A stretch of 64,000 nt of DNA from Symplocastrum torsivum CPER-KK1 (GCA_019358875.1 JAHHIF010000017.1:1-64000); one strand, 5' to 3'; shown: positions 8,642 to 17,129, counted from the stretch's first letter. The notes: generated from the sequence alone by a model not told the origin. A program made the numbers and translations.

Positions 8642-9002
8642 GTTTTGGCTTGTCGCCACACGATGCTCGATGACTCAGACATCAACGATCCTCGCATGGC
8701 AAGAGCCGTTGTAGGAGCTGTTGTGGCATCAGTGGTGCAGAACCCGATGGTTTATGTATCGGGTGGAAGTGAGCATCAAGGTCCACCCGGAGGCGGTTCT
8801 GTAGTTGCGATCGCACAATGCAACACAACAGCCTCCTTCGCTTCTACGAATGGAAGTAATTAATTAATGGGGTTGGGATTAAAGTTTGTCGCCAATCTGG
8901 TGCAAGAGACTCTATGAACTGCCGTACACAACTCTCTATATGAAAGTCTCTTTGCCCCAATCACCAATCACCAGCCCCCACTCTCAAAACAGATCTCGCA
9001 TT

Positions 9003-9374
9003 CTAATTGCGTCCGTCTCGAATTCTCAAGGAGAACATCTCATTACGCATACTCATCATTCGCTCAGTCATTTCATTGGTATTTCTAAGCATCTCCATTG
9101 CCATTCTTCTAATTTCAGGATTATCAGACTGAAGTAATGGTAAGGCGGCATCCATCATCTCCATTTGTTGTATGACCATTCGATTGAGTGAGCGCAACTC
9201 CTCAAATTGCTTGGCATCAATTTCTCCAGTATCTTCTGCAATCAGGAGCGGCTGGGACTGGACTTGACGAGTCTTCAATTCATTAGACTCAATCGGTTCG
9301 ACCGCTTTGGCATTGGTCACTAAGGCAAGAGTGAAAAGAGTAGCTAATGCAGAGCTTTTTAGAAGTAAGTTCAT
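9003..9374 (-). CDS. Exported Met-rich small protein
   Basis: 123 residues with a clear signal peptide (core about 7-22, cleavage after NAKA). The mature protein is mostly helical with a Met-rich second half (QQMEMMDAALPLL, RRMAMEMLRNTNEMTERMM). The segment SDNPEIRRMAMEML recalls DUF305-like periplasmic proteins, but the similarity is weak. Met clusters in periplasmic proteins can bind Cu(I), which would suit this metal-related neighbourhood; that is inference. Its upstream region carries one of the 11-bp-spaced CTCAG repeat arrays. Confidence 0.6.
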   Translation of the reverse strand: MNLLLKSSALATLFTLALVTNAKAVEPIESNELKTRQVQSQPLLIAEDTGEIDAKQFEELRSLNRMVIQQMEMMDAALPLLQSDNPEIRRMAMEMLRNTNEMTERMMSMRNEMFSLRIRDGRN

Positions 9375-9633
9375 GGTAGATTATTCTCTCAATTAGGGTG
9401 TTTTGGAAGAGACGGATTCTTGGAAATCTTTCGACTTCTGCTTTAATGTTTAGATTAGGCAGCAAATCTGAGAAATTCCTGAAGATTAGGCTATAAACTT
9501 CCTGAGAAAATAGTTAGCTTTAATCCGGCTAAGTTAAAGTGAAATACGAGAAAGCTCTACAGTCCAAAGCGGATGGCAGTAGGTCATTATGGTTGCTTGA
9601 GGTATCTCACAACCTTCCTTTTGGGCGAAATAA
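9375..9633. other. Intergenic region with regulatory repeats, no gene
   Basis: Contains the CTGAG/CTGAA repeat array at 9468-9506. A 35-codon frame starting near 9572 overlaps the following fragment in another phase and may be its frameshifted upstream part; no family could be assigned. Confidence 0.4.
9468..9506 (-). promoter_or_regulatory. Direct-repeat array (CTCAG type, 11-bp spacing) upstream of the Met-rich protein gene
   Basis: Read toward the gene at 9374, CTCAG (9502-9506), TTCAG (9479-9483) and CTCAG (9468-9472) form direct repeats. Spacings are 23 and 11 bp. The block GCCTAATCTTCAGG between them closely matches AGCCTAATCTCAGG at 17240-17252 in front of the response regulator. Such spacing suits OmpR/PhoB-type regulators. 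Confidence 0.5.
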
Positions 9634-9795
9634 CCCATCCCTCAACTAAGTTACTGGGAGAAAGACGGCTCTTCAATTGACATCAAAAAATATTTGTACC
9701 CAAAGGACTATTATGTACATCTCGAACTAACTGGAATGCAATTATCTGCCTATCCTTTAGAGAAAGCTGAACAGGTAGTGCAACTTATAAACTAA
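9634..9795 (+). pseudogene. C-terminal fragment of an unidentified protein, just upstream of nrtS
   Basis: After an in-phase TAA at 9631-9633 the frame reads about 53 codons to a TAA at 9793-9795, with strong protein character (SYWEKDGSSIDIKKYLYPKD, then YYVHLELTGMQLSAYPLEKA) but no start codon. The stop lies 7 bp before the nrtS ATG, a spacing typical of an operon, so an upstream partner gene was probably lost. I do not recognise the family. Confidence 0.4.
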
Positions 9796-9802
9796 TCAAC
9801 AG

Positions 9803-10042
9803 ATGAAAAGTCTAAAAGGGTATGTTGCCAGTCTATTTGATAAAGAATTCATCTCAACAGGTTTAAAGACTTCTTTTTTTGTAGGTTCTCTGCTCTTTTT
9901 AATCAATCATGGTTTTGCCTTTTTGCGAGGGGAGATGAATTATGAGCGTTGGATTTCTGTATTGATGACTTACATCATGCCTTACCTGGTCAATGTTTAT
10001 GGTCAATATTCTTATCGTCGTAAGCTGAGTAAGCGCAATTGA
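9803..10042 (+). CDS. nrtS: Small membrane protein of the NrtS nitrate/nitrite transporter family
   Basis: 79 residues: a short cytosolic N-terminus, two hydrophobic helices (about 20-39 and 50-66) and a basic tail. The pattern TGLKTSFFVGSLLFLINHG, then W...LMTYIMPY.VN.YG, fits the small two-helix NrtS proteins described as nitrate/nitrite transporters in some cyanobacteria, which may function as oligomers. The assignment rests on size, topology and remembered motif similarity. No other nitrate-assimilation gene is seen nearby. Confidence 0.6.
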   Translation: MKSLKGYVASLFDKEFISTGLKTSFFVGSLLFLINHGFAFLRGEMNYERWISVLMTYIMPYLVNVYGQYSYRRKLSKRN

Positions 10043-10120
10043 GCTTAACACCTTGACGATAATCTCCCTAATTTGAAAGTGAGGTGAGTTCCTTATCCCT
10101 TTAGGTGGAACGGGAGAATA

Positions 10121-10229
10121 TGCTGAATGCTGTACTTTCCGTTGTGACCTTGCCTAAAATGCGATCGCGTCCAACGAAGAGAGGAAAATTGATAGCGCGA
10201 TCGCACTCATCATTCAACAGCATTCAGCA
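10121..10229. repeat. Nested inverted-repeat element of 109 bp
   Basis: Outer arms TGCTGAATGCTGT (10121-10133) and ACAGCATTCAGCA (10217-10229) are perfect 13-bp inverted repeats. Inside, TGCGATCGCG (10160-10169) and CGCGATCGCA (10196-10205) form a second perfect pair. The element contains no gene and lies between the convergent nrtS and DM13 genes. It could be a small non-autonomous mobile element or act as an RNA hairpin/terminator. Confidence 0.6.
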
Positions 10230-10263
10230 ACTATTCGCAGCTCTACAAAAACTTTGATTTAAG

Positions 10264-10788
10264 TTACTGAGCGCTAGCATTACTAGAAGGACGCAGGGGG
10301 GCGTAGCCAAAAGTGGCATTAGCCATACGGCACCAAATAACGACAGATTTGAAGGAACTCAAATCGACATTGTCAGGAATTGGGTAACGTTGAGCACCAT
10401 TGTAATCGTGTAAGCTACCTAGGTTGATCGCACTACCTAGATTTTGATAAGTCTGCGGTGGTTGTTCAGGAGTATCCAGGAGAACGTGCAGATCTGGACC
10501 CTGATCACTTGTGCTAAAAGCCGCATCAATCTCTAAATAGCGATGCCCATTTTCTGTAACAATCCGAGCCTCGCCAGTAGTAGGCTTTTCCCCAGCCACA
10601 AAAGTTCCGGACGCTAGGGCTACAGGCTGACTCTGCACCACAGTCGTACCAGAGTTACTTTGGGTAGAAGTTGGACTAACGGCTCTTGAAGGTGAATTGG
10701 CTGACACTCCTGCTACATAGTCTGAGACGGATAAAGCACAGACGGCAAATGAAGTAGTTCCCAGTAGTAGCAATTGATTAAGCTTCAT
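10264..10788 (-). CDS. Exported DM13-domain protein (paralogue 1)
   Basis: 174 residues with a signal peptide (about 1-30) and a Ser/Thr-rich linker. A DM13 domain (about 60-170) begins at SGTFVAGEKPTTGEA and contains SDQGPDLHVLLDT, GAQRYPIPDNVDL and the terminal KSVVIWCRMANATFGYA with the conserved Cys. DM13 is proposed to be a secreted redox or electron-transfer domain related to DOMON domains; direct biochemistry is limited. It pairs with a second DM13 lipoprotein (16659) and a DUF4079 membrane protein (15803). A CTCAG repeat array lies about 105-145 bp upstream. Confidence 0.85.
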   Translation of the reverse strand: MKLNQLLLLGTTSFAVCALSVSDYVAGVSANSPSRAVSPTSTQSNSGTTVVQSQPVALASGTFVAGEKPTTGEARIVTENGHRYLEIDAAFSTSDQGPDLHVLLDTPEQPPQTYQNLGSAINLGSLHDYNGAQRYPIPDNVDLSSFKSVVIWCRMANATFGYAPLRPSSNASAQ

Positions 10789-10894
10789 GCTTTCTAACTC
10801 GCTTAAGATAATCTTTCTTGAACTCAGTTATGAGGTGAGTTTCTAGGTTCCAAACAAGTTTGAATGAATAAACGTGGTAGAAAATGATTTTTAT

Positions 10895-10931
10895 CTGAGA
10901 GTTTTAGTGAAAATCCTGAGAGGAAGCTGAG
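10895..10931 (-). promoter_or_regulatory. CTCAG direct-repeat array upstream of the DM13 gene
   Basis: In the gene direction: CTCAG (10927-10931), CTCAG (10916-10920) and CTCAG (10895-10899), with spacings of 11 and 21 bp. The middle copy extends to CTCAGGATTT, like the array in front of the response-regulator gene. Confidence 0.55.
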
Positions 10932-10995
10932 TTTTTCTTATCTAAAATGTGTATTAAAAGCTTTCTTAAAGCCGTTCAATAAGTTCTTTTCAAAG

Positions 10996-12432
10996 TTATG
11001 TAGGTAAGGTGATTGTAAAGGTACTGCCTTCACCAGGTTTGGATCTCACCGTAATACTACCGCTCATGCCTTCTACCAGAGTCTTCACAATGGCTAAACC
11101 CAAACCCTGACCCCCCGTAGAACTGGAACGAGCTTCATCCACTCGGTAGAAGCGGTCAAAAATGCGGCTCTGGTTCTGTAGCCCAATCCCAACGCCGCGA
11201 TCACACACTTGAATGATTGCCTGTTTATCAACACGCTCTAATTTCAAAACAATTGGCTGTTCGGGAGCTGAGTATTTTACGGCATTATCAATGAGGTTAA
11301 TCAACACTTGTTTGAGACGATCGCGATCGGCAATCGCCTCAACATCAGTGGTTGTCGTAACTGTAAGCAATCGATTGCTAAACTTTTGTGCCATGCCTGC
11401 TACTTCTGCAACCAAATCGTTGAGTAGCACTGATTCCAGATGGAAGTGCATATAACCACTATCGGCACGCGCCAAATCTAGCAAGTCTTCTAGCAAACGC
11501 ACGGTGCGTTCAGCTTCGGAGGCGGCAGTCTCCAAGGCTTCTCGTTGATAGTCGTTAAAGTTTGTCCCTCGTCGCAGCAAGCTTTGCAAATAGCCTAGTA
11601 CGACCGTCAACGGCGTTCGCAATTCATGAGAGACATTACTAACAAACTGGCGTTGCTGTTCCCAGGCATCGGAAAGTCGAGACAGCATCATGTTGAAGGT
11701 TTGAGCTAGTTCTTTCACTTCACTAGGGGCATGGCTTAATTGCAGCTTAGCCTTGCTTAAACCTTCTGCCGAGATTGCCCCGGCCATCTGGCTCATCTCC
11801 TGTAAAGGTTGGAGTGAACGCCGAATCCGAAATGCGATCGCACCCATCGTTACAATCGTTACCAAGATACAAACAATAGCAAGGCTGCGAGTGGCTGCAA
11901 TTAACTGACGCTGATCGTTCGTCACATCTTGAGCCATGTACACCTTACCGAGGAGTGTTCCCTTGATGATTACCGAACCTTGGCGCAACACTAGGTACTG
12001 CTCACCCACTTGGTAGACTTGGGGCTTAAGTGGCATCTCGGCAAGGGACATTAATTGAGCCTTTGGGACAAAGGAAGCATTTAATCCTACTGATTGAGCC
12101 AGTAGCTGACCGTCTGAATCTTTGACCCAGATGAGCAAACCCGGCACCGATACATTATCAATCGTCTTTTGCAGTCCGGTTTTTATGGATAGCATTTCGC
12201 TATAAAGCTCCACATCGCGGGGAAAGCGAACCGCAATGTATTCAACACTTTGCGTATGCGTCGCAATCAAGATCTGCTGCATTTTCCAGCTTGTCCAAAC
12301 AGCAACACTCCCTAAGCTCAAAACTGAAACAGCCGCAATTTCTAGCGTTAGACGAAGCTGTAGCGAAGATGGGTCGAGATGTCTTCGCTTGATTTGATTG
12401 ATTGCTTCCCAGAGTTTGCGGCTTAGTTGCAC
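10996..12432 (-). CDS. Transmembrane sensor histidine kinase
   Basis: 478 residues. Helix 1 (about 29-48) and helix 2 (about 183-202) flank a periplasmic sensing region of about 130 residues. A HAMP linker (about 203-255), HisKA domain with phospho-acceptor His269 in FVSNVSHELRTPL, and HATPase domain with N, G1 (CDRGVGIG), F and G2 (GGQGLGLAIV) boxes follow. The layout is like EnvZ-class kinases such as RppB/NrsS or CopS. The only OmpR-type response regulator nearby is at 17328, a likely partner. The sensed signal is unknown; metal or redox is suggested by the neighbours. CTCAG repeats lie upstream. Confidence 0.85.
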   Translation of the reverse strand: MQLSRKLWEAINQIKRRHLDPSSLQLRLTLEIAAVSVLSLGSVAVWTSWKMQQILIATHTQSVEYIAVRFPRDVELYSEMLSIKTGLQKTIDNVSVPGLLIWVKDSDGQLLAQSVGLNASFVPKAQLMSLAEMPLKPQVYQVGEQYLVLRQGSVIIKGTLLGKVYMAQDVTNDQRQLIAATRSLAIVCILVTIVTMGAIAFRIRRSLQPLQEMSQMAGAISAEGLSKAKLQLSHAPSEVKELAQTFNMMLSRLSDAWEQQRQFVSNVSHELRTPLTVVLGYLQSLLRRGTNFNDYQREALETAASEAERTVRLLEDLLDLARADSGYMHFHLESVLLNDLVAEVAGMAQKFSNRLLTVTTTTDVEAIADRDRLKQVLINLIDNAVKYSAPEQPIVLKLERVDKQAIIQVCDRGVGIGLQNQSRIFDRFYRVDEARSSSTGGQGLGLAIVKTLVEGMSGSITVRSKPGEGSTFTITLPT

Positions 12433-12574
12433 ATGATGCCTTCAGAAGCTAGCAGTCATTTAGCATAAACAGGTTTCGCCCATTCGTTCAATTTTATGTA
12501 TGAATTCTGTTGAGGCGATATATCCACTCTAGTTGAAGTGCTTTATTGCAGAATGATGTAGCTCTAATGGAAGC

Positions 12575-12599
12575 CTGAGTTTTTACTGAGAAAACTGAG
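12575..12599 (-). promoter_or_regulatory. CTCAG repeat array upstream of the histidine kinase
   Basis: Toward the kinase: CTCAG at 12595-12599, 12586-12590 and 12575-12579 (spacings 9 and 11 bp), ending in CTCAGGC. It shares the divergent intergenic region with the EamA-family gene. Confidence 0.5.
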
Positions 12600-12623
12600 A
12601 GCAGATACGTTCTATCATTTTGT

Positions 12624-12661
12624 CTCAGCCTACATTCAAGATTCTCTCAACCTAATCTCAT
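12624..12661 (+). promoter_or_regulatory. 11-bp periodic CTCAG-like repeats upstream of the EamA transporter
   Basis: CTCAG (12624), TTCAA (12635), CTCAA (12646) and CTCAT (12657) begin at exact 11-bp intervals. The segment CCTAATCTCA is identical to the one at 17241-17250. The block ends about 63 bp before the chosen GTG start. Confidence 0.45.
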
Positions 12662-12723
12662 CTGCCATCTGTTACAGATTGGTAAGCTCAGAGAGATTAA
12701 TCACGTCTGTACACAGGAACATT

Positions 12724-13779
12724 GTGACTCGCCAAGGAAAACTGCATCATTTAACTAACAGAATTCCAGGGCAAATCTATCTCTGGCTTGCCATCCCGAT
12801 CTTTGGTGCTTCCAGTGCAGTAACGCGAAGACTTACAGAGATTGGTGCCCAAAATTTTGTGAATGGGCAAAATCCAATTTCTCTATGTAATGTTTTATTT
12901 GTGGGCAATCTCTGCGCTTTGATGGTTTTGATGTTACTTTACGGGCGAGAGTGGCAGCGGAGAACCTTAAGGCAACTGTCGAGGCAGGATTGGCTCAGTT
13001 TAGTTATCGTGGCAATTTTATCTGGCGCACTTGCCCCTGGCTTAATTTTTCAGGCGCTGGCATTAACACAGGTCAACAATGTAGTTTTGATTGGCAGGTT
13101 AGAACCCCCACTGACGCTTGCCTTGTCTATTTGGTTCTTAGGAGAACGGGTGAATAGGTGGGAAATTGTGGGTGCGATCGCTTCTTTTATTGGTGTTGTC
13201 CTGACCATCTTCCTGCAACCGCCTGAAACAAACATGATGCAGGTGGGAGGATTCAGCATCGGGGTTGGTGAATTGTTAGTTGCGATCGCAGCGCTGGCGC
13301 TTGCCGTCTCTACGATTATTGGCAAAAAACGGCTCTCCAAAGTACCGTTAGGAATCTACAGTATTGTTCGGACTGGCTTGGGAACGGCAGTCTTCTTCGT
13401 GTCTGCTCTGGTACTTTACGGCAGTCACCATTTTATGGATGTCCTTTCACCGTTTCTGTGGCAGTGGATGCTAGCGTATGGTGTAGTAATTGTCGTCGTC
13501 GGTCAATCGTTGTGGACGGCTGGCTTGAGAGCCTCTACGGTTTCTACCGCATCGATCGTTAGCTCCTTTACGCCAGTTGCAGGTATCGTAGCTGCTTATC
13601 TCGTTTTGGGAGAAGTCCCAAGCGCCGCTCAATATCTTGGCGGTAGTGTAATTTTAATCGGCATCATTGTGAGTCAAGTTGGTATTCATAAAAAGACCTC
13701 ACGTAGAGTTACCGAAACAGTGAACTCTATGCAAGCGGAGCAAGCGATCGCAGGTAAAGTTGGATTCAAGGGTATTTGA
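12724..13779 (+). CDS. EamA/DMT-family inner-membrane transporter
   Basis: About 351 residues with ten predicted helices and the two EamA halves (about 20-160 and 185-320). A proline/glycine-rich PGLIFQALALTQVNNVVLIG segment and a second-half SFTPVAGIVAAYLVLGE motif are typical of drug/metabolite exporters. The substrate is unknown. I chose GTG 12724 because AGGA lies 5-6 bp upstream; a TTG at 12679 in the same frame lacks a Shine-Dalgarno site. The gene is divergent from the histidine kinase, and its promoter region carries the shared repeats. Confidence 0.8.
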   Translation: MTRQGKLHHLTNRIPGQIYLWLAIPIFGASSAVTRRLTEIGAQNFVNGQNPISLCNVLFVGNLCALMVLMLLYGREWQRRTLRQLSRQDWLSLVIVAILSGALAPGLIFQALALTQVNNVVLIGRLEPPLTLALSIWFLGERVNRWEIVGAIASFIGVVLTIFLQPPETNMMQVGGFSIGVGELLVAIAALALAVSTIIGKKRLSKVPLGIYSIVRTGLGTAVFFVSALVLYGSHHFMDVLSPFLWQWMLAYGVVIVVVGQSLWTAGLRASTVSTASIVSSFTPVAGIVAAYLVLGEVPSAAQYLGGSVILIGIIVSQVGIHKKTSRRVTETVNSMQAEQAIAGKVGFKGI

Positions 13780-13791
13780 ACCACTCTTATG

Positions 13792-13830
13792 TTTTTATCA
13801 GTGTTGATGAGGCATGAACACTGATAAAAA
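13792..13830. terminator. Bidirectional terminator between convergent genes
   Basis: A perfect 14-bp stem (TTTTTATCAGTGTT at 13792-13805 with AACACTGATAAAAA at 13817-13830) encloses an 11-base loop. It has T/A tracts on both sides and lies exactly between the EamA gene (+) and the GAF kinase gene (-). Confidence 0.85.
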
Positions 13831-15189
13831 TCAGTTGCCTAGCCTCGGTAGCTGAACGCTGACAATAGTTCCGATGCCTACTTCAGACTGAATTATTAAC
13901 TCACCAGCATGGGCTTTGACAATTCGTTTAACAATCGCCAATCCTAATCCGTTACCACAGGGCTTGGTGGTAAAAAACGGCGTACCGAGCTGGGAGAGGA
14001 TGTCCATGGGAATGGGAGTGCCTGCGTTGTGAATGCTGATGCAGACTCGATCAGGACTTATGCCAAAATCAGTACGCCAAGTGATAACTTCGTCGTCAGC
14101 AACAGCTTCGCAAGCGTTTTCGATTAGGTTGATAAATACTTGTTTGAGTTTGTCGCAATCACCGAAAATCCAGGCTGAAGGCAACATTGAAACAAGTTCA
14201 ATTCTTCGTCCTTTAGCGGCGGGAAGTGTACGGATCGAATCAAGCATCCCAGCTACAAAATCGTTTACCTCCAGTGCCTGACATTCAAGTACCTGGCGTT
14301 TGGCGTAGAGCAAAATTTCATCCAGTAAACGCTTCAGTCGATCTGCTTCTTCAAGAGCTAGTACCAGACGGAGTTGGGCGTGTTCCGGGAGTTCTATCCG
14401 TCCTAAAGCACTCAGCCCCATCAGCACAGTCGTCAAGGGATTGCGAACCTCATGCACGATCATCGCCGCCAGCTCTCCAATTTCAGCTAAACGGGCAATC
14501 TCTTGCTCAGCCTGTTTGCGCTCATTCATTTCCGCTTGCAATTGCTCATTCGTCTGCCGAAGTTCAGCCGTTCTCTGTTCGACTTGAGCCTCCAATCGAT
14601 TATTGGCTTCAATCAGTTGCGCCTGAGCCATCTGTAGTTCTTTGGTTCGTTGGGCAACTTCTGCCTCCAAGATTTGATTGAACTGACGCTGCTGCTGATA
14701 AAGCTGATAGTTGTCGATTGCCATCGCTGCTCGCTCAGCAAAGATTTCAGCTATTCGTACTTCTTGGTCTGTGAAACAGCGGGGCTGTCGCTGGAACGAG
14801 CAAATTGTCCCAATGACTTCTCCTATAGATGTCCGCAAAGGTACACCTAAATACGCTCGGTAGCCCTCTGGAGCTTGCCCATAATCTGTGCAGGCTTTGG
14901 CATCTTCAACGACCAGAGGAGCGCCAGTTGCAATGACAGTCCCTGTAAGCGTACCGTGCAGATTATAAGCCCGATCTCCGGCTTCACCCAAATCGAGCGT
15001 ACTGGATAGGATTCGTTCTTGCCCGTCCTGACAAAGCGTTACCACAGACCAATCTAGCCCAATTAGTTCACTCACTCCTCGCGCCACGGCTTGGAGGTAA
15101 TCCTTGAGTTCATCTGTCCGGTAACTCAGAGAGGACAGAACCTCTAATGCGTGCTGCTCTTGCTGCCAACGAAATGTATCTAGAGACAC
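13831..15189 (-). CDS. GAF-domain sensor histidine kinase, cytosolic
   Basis: 452 residues without membrane segments. A GAF domain (about 22-165) is followed by a long coiled coil with two related heptad blocks (EAEVAQRTKELQMAQAQL and EAQVEQRTAELRQTNEQL, about 175-232). HisKA has His246 in AAMIVHEVRNPLTTVLMGL, and HATPase has N, G1 (IHNAGTPIP) and G2 (GNGLGLAIV) boxes. The GAF domain may bind a small ligand or chromophore, but I see no conserved bilin Cys motif. No cognate regulator is adjacent. Confidence 0.85.
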   Translation of the reverse strand: MSLDTFRWQQEQHALEVLSSLSYRTDELKDYLQAVARGVSELIGLDWSVVTLCQDGQERILSSTLDLGEAGDRAYNLHGTLTGTVIATGAPLVVEDAKACTDYGQAPEGYRAYLGVPLRTSIGEVIGTICSFQRQPRCFTDQEVRIAEIFAERAAMAIDNYQLYQQQRQFNQILEAEVAQRTKELQMAQAQLIEANNRLEAQVEQRTAELRQTNEQLQAEMNERKQAEQEIARLAEIGELAAMIVHEVRNPLTTVLMGLSALGRIELPEHAQLRLVLALEEADRLKRLLDEILLYAKRQVLECQALEVNDFVAGMLDSIRTLPAAKGRRIELVSMLPSAWIFGDCDKLKQVFINLIENACEAVADDEVITWRTDFGISPDRVCISIHNAGTPIPMDILSQLGTPFFTTKPCGNGLGLAIVKRIVKAHAGELIIQSEVGIGTIVSVQLPRLGN

Positions 15190-15368
15190 GACAACTCACT
15201 CCTCGACAAACTCGCGGCAATAGAACTCTGGGAAGTCGTTCACTCACTTTCACTTTCCCACATCGGCTATCGATACTTTAAACATGAATTTGTTAGGCAG
15301 TTTGTCAAACTGCTAACCAGACTGCAACAAACATGGCTACCGATGTACCAATAAAGTTGAAGCTCAGA

Positions 15369-15524
15369 TTAATGTTGGTTTAAGTCTGTAGAATGCCTAG
15401 CGGCTTCTGTTTGTTGTTCCTGTTTTACTCTACGAGAAAGTTGGGCAAATGTGGCTTCTAACAATTCGAGTTGTTGAGTAATTTGCTTGAGGCGTTGAAT
15501 GAGCAGGTCGAGAGGCGGTTTCAT
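15369..15524 (-). CDS. Small coiled-coil protein (51 residues)
   Basis: From ATG at 15524 to TAA at 15369 the frame encodes MKPPLDLLIQRLKQITQQL followed by more heptad-like helix rich in Leu, Gln and Glu, with a polar tail. Composition and helical periodicity look like a real small protein, but only a weak ribosome-binding site is visible. It occupies part of the gap between the GAF kinase and the DUF4079 gene, whose remainder (15190-15368 and 15525-15755) shows nothing else. Function is unknown. Confidence 0.4.
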   Translation of the reverse strand: MKPPLDLLIQRLKQITQQLELLEATFAQLSRRVKQEQQTEAARHSTDLNQH

Positions 15525-15755
15525 GTTAATAATTGTTCCAAAGTTACTTCATCGTTGAGAGAACGGTTTTTGTTGGCATAGTTCTAGGATGTACCTCAAA
15601 TTTTAAGATTCTCCGATTAATAACTGACAATCTTCTCAATGAGAACCGCTATAGGTACTTTACCTATTTGGGCAGTTGGCTAATTTTCTACAGAAATTAT
15701 GTATCTTGAGTCTTAAGTAATAGACTTGTCTTGAAAATAAAGGCTGAAACGACGG

Positions 15756-15782
15756 AAAATAGTTCTCATTTGGAACTATTTT
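15756..15782. terminator. Hairpin terminator downstream of the DUF4079 gene
   Basis: A 10-bp stem (AAAATAGTTC 15756-15765 with GAACTATTTT 15773-15782) has a 7-base loop. It lies 20 bp beyond the stop of the minus-strand gene at 15803, with U-rich arms both ways. Confidence 0.7.
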
Positions 15783-15802
15783 TATCCTTGTGTAGTGGTT
15801 AA

Positions 15803-16531
15803 CTAAGGTGCTTTATGAACAGCAGGTGCCTGAATGGTGCAAGGCTTCATCTCACACTGCTGTTCATAAAGCTTCTGCACGTAAGGCTCCTGCCAACTCA
15901 GTGGAACTTCCAACAAATCTCGTGTTCCAGTGATACCTTGTCCAAGAAATAGTAAGAGGGCAAGACAACTCACAGCGATGTGAACGCTGCGCCAGCGATT
16001 TTTCCGGTCTTGGTAAATGTTTTGTACGATTGCTAGGGAAAAAATCATCAAGAGCGCAGCTATCATACCGTAATAGTAGTGAGAAATGTACCACTGATCG
16101 GTTTTACGATAGATTCCATCTTGACAGCCAAGCACAACTAAAGCTATCCCAGTTAGTGTGGCAAAGATTCCCCGCCATAGTGCTGGCTTTGCTTGGTAGA
16201 GCAGGACAAGGGAGGAAATCGCCACGGCAAAGATTAGTCCGATCAAGGCTACTTTGAAGGGTTCTTTACTCCAAACTTGGTTGTCTAAAATACTGCCACT
16301 AATATCGACAGCTAATGCCACTAAAACAATACCAACAACAGCACCTGTGAGCCAACGACCAAGCTGGACATGATCCTGTCCCACAACTGGCGGAATCTTA
16401 CTTTTTCCTTGGAGGGTTTGCAATCGCCGCTGTCGAACTTGCCAAGCGCGGTTCACGACAACTCCAATCAATGGAAAGACTACAACTACGGCAAAGAACG
16501 GATGCAGTAATACAAGCAAATCTTTGTTCAT
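15803..16531 (-). CDS. DUF4079 membrane protein, cytochrome-b561-like
   Basis: 242 residues with about six helices. The N-terminal LLHPFFAVVVVFPLIGVVVN and the later GRWLTGAVVG, CQDGIYRKTDQWYISHYYYG, VHIAVSCLALLLFLGQG and GTRDLLEVPLSWQEPY match cyanobacterial DUF4079 proteins as I remember them. Conserved His residues inside helices (His11, one in SHYYYG and one in VHIAV) suggest heme ligation as in cytochrome b561 and DOMON/DM13 electron-transfer chains. It stands next to a DM13 lipoprotein on the same strand (gap about 127 bp to its start), so a membrane-to-periplasm electron route is plausible but unproven. Confidence 0.7.
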   Translation of the reverse strand: MNKDLLVLLHPFFAVVVVFPLIGVVVNRAWQVRQRRLQTLQGKSKIPPVVGQDHVQLGRWLTGAVVGIVLVALAVDISGSILDNQVWSKEPFKVALIGLIFAVAISSLVLLYQAKPALWRGIFATLTGIALVVLGCQDGIYRKTDQWYISHYYYGMIAALLMIFSLAIVQNIYQDRKNRWRSVHIAVSCLALLLFLGQGITGTRDLLEVPLSWQEPYVQKLYEQQCEMKPCTIQAPAVHKAP

Positions 16532-16658
16532 CTGAAACCTCTAGCAGAAGTGGGGACTCAAGGCAGCATGAACTAGGCAAAGATTAGGAATGTTGAACCT
16601 AGAAAATGAAGCAGATCGTGTGACAAATCTGCTGAGTAGTCGTGGAACTGAGCAAAAT

Positions 16659-17129
16659 TTACGAGCTAAGCGCAGCGTATCCAAAGGTGGCATTGAATTG
16701 GCGGCACCAGATGGACACAGACTTGTAATCCTCTAGTTTGACATCGTCAGGAATGAGGTAGCTCTGAGCACCATTGAACTTCTGTAAGCGGCCCAAACTT
16801 ACATAATCTCCCTCTTCAATGGAAGCGGGTGGTGCTTCGGTGCGATACAAGATCACGTATAAATCGGGTCCTTGACTAGAAGTTTCAAAGACTTGATCAA
16901 GCTCCAAAACCTGCTTACCATCGCGAGTCACGATTTGCGCTGTGCCAGTAGTCGGATGCTCAGCTTTGACGAAAGTCCCAGATCTTATTGCATTCTGATT
17001 CTGTGCAATCGGTTCAGCCGCTGTGGGTTGTTCCGCCTGAGTCAAGGGCTGATTGGTCAGTGTTGCTCCACAGCTACTCAAAGTCAACACCAAGACAGCA
17101 CCAAGCATTGTGAAATAGTTCAATCTCAT
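16659..17129 (-). CDS. DM13-domain lipoprotein (paralogue 2)
   Basis: 156 residues. The N-terminus has a lipoprotein signal (hydrophobic core then LSSC, Cys20), predicting a lipid-anchored periplasmic protein. The DM13 domain (about 48-155) contains SGTFVKAEHPTTGTAQIV, SSQGPDLYVILY, GAQSYLIPDDVKLEDYKSV and SIWCRQFNATFGYAAL with the conserved Cys. It is clearly paralogous to the protein at 10264; that copy has an ordinary signal peptide, this one a lipobox. It shares a divergent promoter region with the response regulator. Confidence 0.85.
   Translation of the reverse strand: MRLNYFTMLGAVLVLTLSSCGATLTNQPLTQAEQPTAAEPIAQNQNAIRSGTFVKAEHPTTGTAQIVTRDGKQVLELDQVFETSSQGPDLYVILYRTEAPPASIEEGDYVSLGRLQKFNGAQSYLIPDDVKLEDYKSVSIWCRQFNATFGYAALSS

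Noticed and set aside
8645..8863. 72-residue frame after the FGE relic
   Set aside because: It is in the same frame after the second stop but shows no FGE similarity, and there is no start codon except TTG.
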